Below are positions 56,141 to 64,000 of a DNA stretch of 64,000 nt, one piece after another (position 1 is the first letter of the stretch; each line of letters starts with the position of its first letter). Origin of the DNA: Cristatella mucedo. Its lineage: Eukaryota; Bryozoa; Phylactolaemata; Cristatellidae. The stretch is from the NCBI GenBank assembly GCA_009760855.2, contig WPIO01000009.1:2163501-2227500 (forward strand), written 5' to 3'. The notes beneath the pieces are model-generated. The model worked only from the letters and a program-made list of their open reading frames with translations. It was not told where the DNA came from and did no database searches. Both the position numbers and the translations under genes were made by a program.

Positions 56141-58539
56141 TATCCATCCCCACTCCTCCGCTACATGGCGTGCGCTGAGCTTTCTTATGCAATCGAGATC
56201 GCCTGCCTCCTATTCCGACCCCGGTCTCCCCGCGAGCTCCGCTTTGCTCATGTTTGACGAGAACGCCGAGAGCGACCCGAGCCTGAACTGAAGCCCAAAA
56301 TCTGCGGAAACTCGCCGACGAAACGAGCTATCGAGCTCGCGGGCAGGAGAGACACCGCCGCGACTGCGCACTCGCAGCAGGCGCCGACGCCGGCGATGGC
56401 GCTGCTGTCGAACGACTCGCACCCGGTGCCACCGCTGCCGCCTCGATGGCGTAGAAATTGCAACCCCCTACGTCGCAGCAATCCGAAGCCGTATCCGGAG
56501 CTCCTATCTGCTCGAGTCGGTCAACGAATGGTGACGCGACCCGCTTTCAGATTCTGCGGCGGCGGCGGCGGCGAAAACCCTCCCCTTGCTCGCATTCGAA
56601 TATTCTACGGCTGCCTAGCCGTCGCTGCCGTCGCTAACCTGCGCGAGAGCGGCGGCATCGGTGGCGGCAGCAGCTGCGGCAGCGGCGACTTGCAGGCCGC
56701 CCGTCAGCGTTCTGCAAGCTCATCGCTCGCCCGCCATAGCTCTCCAGCACTTAGTGAGCGCCCGGAAGTGACTTTCAGCCGTGCGTCGGCGGCGTCCACT
56801 CTTATCGGTTCGCTAATGCCGCTCTCAGCTTTCAGACGTCTGCCGGACGTTCGACACGATATAGCGCCATTCTCTAATTGAGCAGCAGCCTCCGACCGCG
56901 GTCCTCGTTAGACGCACCGCTAAGTGTACCGCCGAGTATAGGTAAACGAAACGCAGGTGCCGCCCGCGAGCGCCCTTCTATTAGCGCGAAGGATGCCGTT
57001 CGTCGAACGACGCCTCTGCTCGCCGCTCGGCACTCGGGGGGGGGGGGGGGCGGGCGGGGGCGGGTGGTCGGAGCGGCATCTCCGGGCGCCCTATCGATCT
57101 CGGCTCGGCGATGCTCCGCTGCTGCCGCCTACGCAAGCACCGGCGGCGGCACATGGGAGCGAGGCTCGTCGTCATCGACGCGAAGCCGACGAGCCGACTG
57201 CCTGCCGTACTCCTGGACGTACTCCTGGCCCGCGCACGGCGTCCGAGCTCCACTTCTACAGGGGAGGTGGCGTCGGCGGCGCAGCTCGCTTGCAGCGCTC
57301 TCGGGCTCCGCTGCAAGCGGTGTCTAGCTGAAGCGAGAAGTGCAACGTGGTGCCTGGCACTAACATCTTTCGCTGACGCCGAAAGCCATCGAGTTGAACA
57401 AAGGCTGATTCAAATTTCGAACCTGCGCGGCGGCGGCGGAGCGCACTTGCGACAACTTTACAACTCCCTTGCGCTCGTAGCTCGCGCCGGCCGTGTTTGC
57501 GTAATGAATCACTAGGCTCGCGAGCGCGTGCTGCCGGCCGCCTTCGAAGAGCCGGCTTCCCTCGGGAGGACGACGATGAAGCCGGACGCCCATCGTTTCG
57601 TTTAAGAGCGAGGCCACCGAAACGCGATAGCGGCATGCGTCGGCACCGGCGCACCTCGGGCCAGAGCGGGCCAGAGCAGCTAAGACGACGAAAGGTCGTA
57701 AAAATCGTCCTTTGAATAATCGTGACAAACAAACTCACGGGTCGATTCTGACTGAGCGCGCCCAAATCTGCACCTGGCGCGTGCCCCTTCAGCGCAGCCG
57801 TCCAGGGGGGAGGGAACATAATGGCGGCGTAGGAGTGGGTGGGTGGCCATATTTACATCAGCCAGTCATTGTCCAACTCGCTGATCACCCTTAGCGTGAA
57901 TTGTCGCGACGTTCAATGCGGCCGAGCTAATACATCTTCGCGTGGGCAGCGACTTGTATGCCAACGGTAGACTAAACAGTCGCCATCTTACCATCGTGCA
58001 ATTCGTTTCGCAGTATCAGCGGCGCTGTATCCGCGGTACAGCACGCGCAGCATCGAGGCTGCAGCTCCTCCTGGATGGAAATCCTCGCTCCACCGCTGGT
58101 ACGAGCTCACGGGTGTGCATAGATATATGGGCATGGGCGGAGTCAGGATTTTCATGGTAGGTGAAGACCCACATGATAATGAGAAATAATAGCGTAAGAA
58201 ATCACTGGGTTTATCTGACATGCACTCGACGGCTGCTCGTCGACCAGAAGTACGTCGGCTTAGGGTGCCGCCCAAGTCGCTGTCCCCTCCCGATCTAGGA
58301 GCGGCATTGCCCCCCTGCTCACCCACTGGCTTCCCACTGCATACGTGCGCAGTGCATATAAAGTACGCTGGACGCATGCTGTGCACTCTGCACATTTAGT
58401 CATTTATTATACAGGGGATTCGCTAAAGACTTCGGTGAAGCGGGCTTCGCATGGCCACTGCGAATGGACTAGGAGTGGCTACTCAGTCTGACCGCTTGCT
58501 CACTGTCCGCATTGCTCTCACTTCCAGTGTCTCTCTCGC

Positions 58540-58541
<2 letters not shown>
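56140..58541. other. GC-rich region without a supported gene
   Basis: Overlapping frames on both strands (for example 56396-56881 +, 57256-57819 -) lack known domains and shadow each other. A run of 14 G at 57037-57051 lies amid CpG-rich DNA. Possible promoter or first-exon territory. Confidence 0.4.
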
Positions 58542-58615
<74 letters not shown>

Positions 58616-58635
58616 CCTCTCTCTCTCTCTCTCGC
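58542..58635. repeat. (TC)n microsatellite
   Basis: About 40 TC units with TTTCTC and CCCTC interruptions. Confidence 0.95.
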
Positions 58636-58875
58636 TCTCTCACTCGCTCTCTGTACAAGTTCTGAGTTAGTGGACGAGGTTGGTGTTATCCACTGGTACT
58701 ACATTGCTACGAGATGACGACCAATCATATCTAGTACTTACTATTCTCTCGCTTGGTCGGCCTATACGGCGCGCTGGCAATCGTTGACTTCCTCCTTTGA
58801 GTGGTAGGTTAACACAGTGCACTCTCAATTCCAAATTACGGCGCTGTTCTGAAGCATGCCAGTAGCTATTGCTCG

Positions 58876-59024
58876 TCTTAATATAATTCATTTGTATAGC
58901 GCCCAAGAGAACTTAATCTCTATTCAAGTGCTTCACATAAGCCTCGGGGCTCGAGCCCACGACCTCAGCCAGACCTTGGTCGGGGCGAGCACCTTAACCG
59001 CTGGACCAAACCAGCTTGACGTCT
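58876..59024 (-). mobile_element. SINE-1 copy (tRNA head, LINE-A tail)
   Basis: Minus strand: AGCTGGTTTGGTCCAGCGGTTAAGGTGC (A box), GAGGTCGTGGGCTCGAGCCC (B box), then GAAGCACTTGAATAGAGATTA...GTTCTCTTGGGCGCTATACAAATG and an AT-rich 3' end. Same layout as 19365-19512. Confidence 0.82.
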
Positions 59025-59068
59025 TAAGATATGATTTAGTATCTCAATGCCCATTCGATCGATCGTGC

Positions 59069-59158
59069 TTCCTTTGCAGCAAATGTAAAGTGCCTAGAAA
59101 GAGATTGAGCCCTCTGAGGGCGCCGTCCAAATATGTTATTATTATTGCTATTATTATA
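59069..59158 (+). mobile_element. LINE-A 3' end
   Basis: TTTGCAGCAAATGTAAAGTG, hairpin (GTGCCTAGAAAGAGATTGAG...TGAGGGCGCC) and ATT tail at 59137-59158. Opposite orientation to the SINE-1 copy 45 bases away. Confidence 0.8.
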
Positions 59159-60784
59159 ATGCCACTAGGGTGTCAAAACAGCACTCTCTTCATGACGCTG
59201 CCCCAGGGACGCGGACAAAGACCTTCCTGGACTGAAAAATCTTTACCTTCGCCTTCAATCGCTCCCATCCCAGCCCCGCTTCGTCGCGTGTCATCTCTGA
59301 CAGCGCTCTCTGGTTCTAGCGCCGTCGCTTCTCTTCTCGTTGAGTCGCCGTGTCGAGCCGCAGGGTCCGCGGAATGCCGACATTCTAGCCAGGAGGCGCC
59401 TGTGAAGAAGCAGCGAGGCCTTCGGTTGTTCACCCTGGCCTTCGCCATCAGATGCTCACGCTGGCCTTTAAATATTTACCCCGGCCTTCGGCTAGCCACC
59501 CCGCCACTTATCCGGCGCACGGGGTGCAAGGGTTGCCCGGTGTGGATCGAACGCGAGTGTGGGAGGGCTCGTGTGTGCTCGTGCGCGACGTCGTCGTCGC
59601 CTCAATACGGTCAGCGATCGATCGGTCAGCGAGTCGGCGCGCGCGGCCGGATGTCAGTCAGTGTACCGCACCTCGCGAGGCCTCGCCGAAGCCCAGCCAT
59701 AGACCCTCGCTTCGTCTGAGCGGGCAGCTTGCGCAGCAATGGCGGCGAGAACGCTCGGATGCAGCGCGGCCAGGGCCGCCGCCCGGGCCGCGCTGCGTTG
59801 GACTTGGGGCTTGAGCACGAAATGACAACGGCTCCTTCCGTAGCTTTCTGCTCGCATACGAGCGAGCAACCCCCCCACCCACCGCCGATCGCCGCGAGAA
59901 ACGGCAACGCTCGCCAAAAGCAAAACTCTTGGGTGACTCGTACGACGGCGACTCGTACGACGGCAGCTGCAGTGAGCGACCTCTGTCGGTCGCATTCACT
60001 GCAGCCTCGCGCGCTGCTGCGTGTTTGCCACTCTCGCTAGAGGCCGCTACCTGGTAAGAGCCGCCACATCAGCAGCCGGCCAGGCGATACATGCGATACA
60101 TGCGATACATACCGCAAGTTTGCGAGGCCGTTTTCTTGCTCCTTCGGCTACTCGGTCTATTCGACAGCCGCAGAGGGCGGCTGCTGCTGCTGCGTACGTG
60201 CACTGCAGCAGCAGCCGCAGCGTCTGTCTGCTGCGAGCCCAGAGCGTCGCTAACCGGCCGGACGGCCCAGAGTGCAATTGACCAGTTATTGCGCACAGTG
60301 TCCGGTTCCCCTCGGCTGTGTAGTAAGGGAACCGCGAATACTCGCTGCGGGCGTCATAATCTGGCTGGCATAGCGTAGCGACATTTTCAGCGACCTCGTT
60401 CGGGCGGCAAACCTTCGGGTCGAGCGCCTCGGGCCTTGCCTCCAAGTGAGAGGCGGTGGTCTACACAGGCGTCTAGGCCGTCCGCTGAGAGGTGCCCTTT
60501 CGGCAGCTTCGGGCTCCCAGGAAACCAACGTGAACGGGTTTTTATACGCGACTGAAAAAAGCCTACGTGCAGCAGCCGAAGCTGAGCGTTTCGCAGCTTA
60601 GCGGCGGCGTCCCTCTCTCCCGAGGGGCGCTACTCATTACTCTCATTGCAGTGGGCTAAATGAACCAGCCGCTCGGGCTGCACGCTTTTAATGTCCCTCA
60701 CGCATCGAGGCTCGCGATTTCTAATTAGACTCTCGGGTTTATTTAAATGTCCCGGGTCTCAGAAGGCTATCGGGCGTCGCGCCT
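59159..60784. other. CpG-rich region without a supported gene
   Basis: Frames of up to 287 codons overlap on both strands without domains. A triple CATGCGATACATGCGATACA-type repeat at about 60090-60112 and a CGACTCGTACGACGG duplication at 59938-59966 are the only local repeats. Confidence 0.4.
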
Positions 60785-61000
60785 ACAGTAAGTCTGACCC
60801 GCGAGGCCAAGGCTGCGGCTTGGCTCTTTCATGTCGAGGCTGACCGGCTGCACCACGTTTAGCCTTCTCGTTTAGCCTTCTCAGGTCCTCCGTGGGCAGA
60901 CAGCAAGAGCAAGCTACTCAATTCCTCGGCTGCTCAAAGACTGCTGTTAGCGACAGAATCCTTTGCTCTGCAGGTCTTCGAGACTGCGGAATTCTCTCCT
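60785..61000 (+). mobile_element. LINE-B fragment, RT end
   Basis: Matches the first half of the 55262 copy (GCGAGGCCAAGGCTGCGGCTTGG, GCTGACCGGCTGCACCACGTTTAGCCTTCTCG, TCAGGTCCTCCGTGG, GACAGAATCCTTTGCTCTGCAGGTC). Frameshifted. Confidence 0.65.
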
Positions 61001-61007
61001 CAATTCT

Positions 61008-61247
61008 TAATAATAATAATAATGAAAATTACATTTGCATAGCGCCCTCAGAGAACTGAATCTTGTTTTAGGCACTTGTACGGATGCTTTGTAAAAAAGT
61101 GGTAACATCCGCCAAGCAGCACGCACAGTGTATGCACACGAAGAAATAAATCCCAAAGACCCATTCGATGCTGTAACAAACAGGTGCGTTTTAAGCTTTC
61201 TTTTAAATGTCGTCACGTCAGGTGCAGTTGAGGAGTGCGTCGGTAGT
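61008..61247 (-). mobile_element. LINE-A subfamily 3' part
   Basis: AAT tail (61009-61022), hairpin variant (TAGCGCCCTCAGAGAACTGAATC...TTTTAGGCACTTGTAC), 3' UTR and RT end (SNGSLGF, DVTTFKRKLKTHLF). The shared variant bases (TTTGCATAGCG, GGATGCT) tie it to the copies at 2266 and 4599, a distinct subfamily. Confidence 0.75.
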
Positions 61248-61368
61248 GAGTGCTTATGCGTGCTGACACTGTGCATGCTGCCACTAATCACATTTGCATG
61301 CTGACCCTGTGCATGTCACCCCTAACCATGTTATTCATGTTGTTTATCAAGCATGATAGTAAGATAGT
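61248..61368 (+). mobile_element. LINE-A 3' UTR fragment
   Basis: GTGCTTATGCGTGCTGACACTGTGCATGCTGCCACTAA ... ACCCCTAACCATGTTATTCA ... TATCAAGCATGAT: the 3' UTR just upstream of the hairpin, without hairpin or tail, wedged between two minus-strand copies. Confidence 0.7.
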
Positions 61369-62098
61369 AAGTAGTAAGATATTTGTACAGTGCCGTCAGA
61401 GAAATGCATCTCTCTCCAGGAACTTTACGTACGCTTTAAGGGTAGCGTGTCAATGTGGCTAGTGAAAACATGCGTAGCGCCAGCACGCATAAGCACGCAC
61501 AGGACAAACCACACGGACCCAGCAAATGCTGTAAGGAACAGGTGTATTTTTAGGATTTTTTTTACCTGTCATCAAGTCAGGGGAGGTTGTTACGTAAGTC
61601 AGGAGTGAGTTCCAGGCTTTGGGAACATAAGAAATAAAGGCGCGGTCTCCAAAGGATTTGAGGTACGTACGAGGTGTAGCTAAACGATTTGATTCAGAAA
61701 AGCGGGTGGTACTATGCTTAGCCTGATGGGGGAGTATATTTGATTGGTAGGCTGAAGCCAAAGAATGAAGGAACCTAACAGTGAGTGACAGAGCCTTGAA
61801 GTCACTTGACTGGGAACCAATGTAGGTCGGCAAGAATTGGTGTGATAGGGCAAATATGCGAAGCTCACGACAGCTGTAAGCGCCTGACTGCACAGGCCGG
61901 TAGACCAGCAGTGAGTTGCAGAAGTCAAGACGGGGTGTCACAAATGCATGGACCAATTTAGATGTAGTATCCCTGCCTAAGAAAGCCCGAATTTGAGCAG
62001 CGCTATGTAGCCTAATGTAGGCAGACTTGACTACTGTGGACCTGATGCGGTCGTCTAGTGCAAGATCAAGGGATATGCTGGCAGAGCCGATCAAACGC
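61369..62098 (-). mobile_element. LINE-A copy, RT C-terminal half
   Basis: Minus strand: hairpin (AGTGCCGTCAGAGAAATGC...TCTCCAGGAACTTTA), 3' UTR and RT C-terminus (SISLDLALDDRIRSTVVKSAY, FLGRDTTSKLVHAFVTPRLDFCNSLLVYRPVQSGAY, SFGDRAFISYVPKAWNSL). Frameshifts and a small deletion before LPVKQ. Confidence 0.85.
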
Positions 62099-62273
62099 CA
62101 ACCCAGCTTCCCCCCCCGTCTCCCAAGGGCTTCGGCACGCAGCTGTCAGAAGATAGATATGACGAAATATTGAAGCCTTCAGAAAACTTCGCTCAACGGT
62201 GAGCACCAAGACCGACCATCGGCTTACGGGCGGCTGCTGCAGCAGCCATTTTGGAGGCAGATTAAAAACAAAT

Positions 62274-62445
62274 ACTAGCTGATTTAACAGCCTCTTTTGT
62301 ATAGCAGCAGAAGACCCTTTACGGCTATCACCACCGCTTGCAGTGGCGATAAAGAATCACCCACAGTAGGATTAGAACCCACGACCTCGGGAACAAGGTC
62401 GTGAAAAGCAGCCGCCTTACCTATTGTGCCACCACGGCTCACCTC
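62274..62445 (-). mobile_element. SINE-2 copy (tRNA-derived)
   Basis: Minus strand: GTGAGCCGTGGTGGCACAAT (A-box part), GAGGTCGTGGGTTCTAATCC (B box, one mismatch), CTTTATCGCCACTGCAAGCG, TGCTATACAAAAGAGGCTGT, TAAATCAGCTAGT end. Partner copies at 55796 and 32040. Confidence 0.85.
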
Positions 62446-62857
62446 CTCGGCCCTCCGCGCTGACGACGCGCGTGCGACGCGTTTGCTTCCGGTATCGTAC
62501 TGGACAAGCATGCAAAATCAGTTCCGGTGGGTCTCTCGGCTCTCCTCTCCTCTCTCCCCTCTCTAAGAAAATCATAGAGTTCGCGGCGCGCACGTGCAGT
62601 CTCTAAAAGACCCGGCACCCGGCACATATTTGCCCGTTAGCGCGTTAATTGCAAAGCATTGCGCGCTGTCCAGCGCGAGATCCATCGCTCTCGCTTCCAT
62701 CGTCGTCACACTCGTAGGCGCACCGCTCCCCTCCCTGACCGGCGGGGATACGCGTATGGGCGTTTTGATGTTGACACGTTTGTTGATACGCCTTATTGCG
62801 GATATGGACACTTTTACGTTGTTATCTGTGCATGCTATGGCTCGGATGTGGATCTAT
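62446..62857. other. No gene seen
   Basis: Short overlapping frames on both strands without domains. Confidence 0.4.
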
Positions 62858-63099
62858 ACGTGCTTATGCGTGCTGACATCGTGCATGCTGCCACTAACCA
62901 CATTTGCATGCTGACCCTGTGCATGTCACCCCTAACCATGTTATTCATTTTGTTTGTTTATCAAGCATGATTTTACTCACCATTCAATTGCATTTCCCTT
63001 TGCAGCAAACGTAAAGCGCCTAGAGAGAGAGATTAAGTTCTCCGAGGGCGCTTTATCAAGTGCATTATTATTATTATCATTATATTATTATTATTATAA
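62858..63099 (+). mobile_element. LINE-A 3' end, near-consensus
   Basis: 3' UTR from GTGCTTATGCGTGCTGACAT to the hairpin (AAGCGCCTAGAGAGAGAGATTA...TCCGAGGGCGCTTTATCAAG) and a long ATT tail (63064-63097). The least mutated 3' end in the window together with 772-1457. Confidence 0.88.
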
Positions 63100-64000
63100 G
63101 GCCTCGGTACGACTGACTATTCATTTTACGTGAGAGATAAGTCGCAGCTGGGCGGGGCGGGCAGGGTAATGACTGGACCCTAGGGGTTCGGAGTTAAGTG
63201 CTGTTGGGAGAGCCACCGGCGTCTCAGCGCTTGCGGTGAGGAAATGCAATTCAATCGGTGCTTGCGACTGACTGACTGCCTTCCTTCCTTCCGTGCTGCG
63301 CACTCGCGCGAACGCATGCGGATTGTCCAGGGTCAAGGCCAGCGAGCTTTCGGCGGCTGAATTCATTCCGCCGATTCGGCGAGTCGGTGAGAGAGGCGCC
63401 GCTACCGTCTTACCTTTCGGCAAGCTAAGGCATTTCTGTAGCTAAACTTGTCGCGCCTACCCCTCCCCCCGGGCAGCAAGCGGTGAAGAATGACCGACGC
63501 GGAGGAGTTCCGCCGCGACCAATAGGCGGGCTCGCTCGGAGGCCAAAGCGGCGCTCGTCGAGCCACGAGGCGTGCCCTCTGAACCCGGCTACAGCGAGCG
63601 GAGCGAGGCGCGAGCCTGCTTCCTGGGCGGTCGCCGACGCCGACGTCGCTGAAGATGCGCCACGCGGACGCCCGCACGCTTGGCATGTATAGGTCTACAA
63701 GCGCGGCGTTTTCGACGGGCGAACGGGCACCGACAAAAAAACGAGATTGGCGGTGCGACGGGGTCGAGTGGAAGGGCGGGCTCGTGCCGCCCGCCGCGGC
63801 CGAAACGTTAGCGGAGTAGCGGCGCGGCGAGAAGCGGCGGCGGCGAAGTCGCCGCGGCGGCGGCATTGATCTGACCGTCAGAGCAGCGGAACGCTTCTGA
63901 AAACCGCTCGACCGCGGGTTATCTTTCATCTGCCTTTGAGCGTGCTCGCTGCTGCTCATGTCCGCTGCAATGTCGTTCCGCCAATTGACTCGGCTGGCAG
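63100..64000. other. GC-rich window end, no supported gene
   Basis: A 185-codon minus frame (63959-63402) is Arg/Ser-rich and domain-free. ACCAATAGG (about 63520) is a CCAAT-box-like motif amid CpG-rich DNA, so a promoter is possible. Confidence 0.35.

Noticed and set aside
56041-56192. Poly-glutamine protein on the minus strand at the (CTG)n tract
   Set aside because: Only 69 codons, no flanking domain, and the tract is equally open in other frames.

Overview
This is a metazoan nuclear sequence, almost certainly from an invertebrate; I cannot name the species. The evidence is: spliced genes with GT-AG introns, a FAM78-like gene (as far as I know an animal family), a Pol III tRNA gene, tRNA-derived SINEs, non-LTR retrotransposons with (ATT)n tails, and very dense microsatellites (AC, AG, AT, CGG, CAG). 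There are no operons, ribosome-binding sites, CRISPR arrays or bacterial insertion sequences. Most long open frames are byproducts of GC-rich DNA or of tandem repeats and are not listed.

Three protein-coding genes and one RNA gene can be supported. (1) A complete seven-exon flavin-containing monooxygenase (FMO) on + at 22689-29983. Its exons join in frame to 586 codons with both Rossmann motifs, the FMO signature, the ATGY motif and a C-terminal membrane anchor. (2) A FAM78-like gene on + at about 35993-41788. Its last three exons are well supported and its first is provisional. (3) A two-exon gene on - at 51291-50647 for an 81-residue secreted peptide with six cysteines, whose ATG is split AT|G by a 399-base intron. 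(4) tRNA-Glu(TTC) at 2701-2772. The three protein genes show no sign of working together.

Layout. 1-20 kb is gene-poor and built from copies of one L2/CR1-like LINE family (called LINE-A here), a SINE that shares its 3' end, a MITE-like DNA element and simple repeats. At 12.8-16.9 kb one LINE-A copy is interrupted by another in reverse orientation, with an 8-base target duplication. 20-30 kb is the FMO gene with a very GC-rich upstream region. 30-35 kb holds repeats, including a 20-base minisatellite. 36-42 kb is the FAM78-like gene with repeats in its introns. 42-46 kb is mostly unannotated. 46-60 kb is GC-rich DNA with large (AG)n, (AT)n and (CGG)n tracts, two duplicated segments and the peptide gene. 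60-64 kb returns to LINE and SINE copies.

The most interesting items are the cysteine-rich peptide with the intron-split start codon, the LINE and SINE sharing a 3' hairpin, the nested LINE insertion, and several long near-perfect foldbacks in GC-rich DNA, notably at 31378-31431 and 52971-53044.
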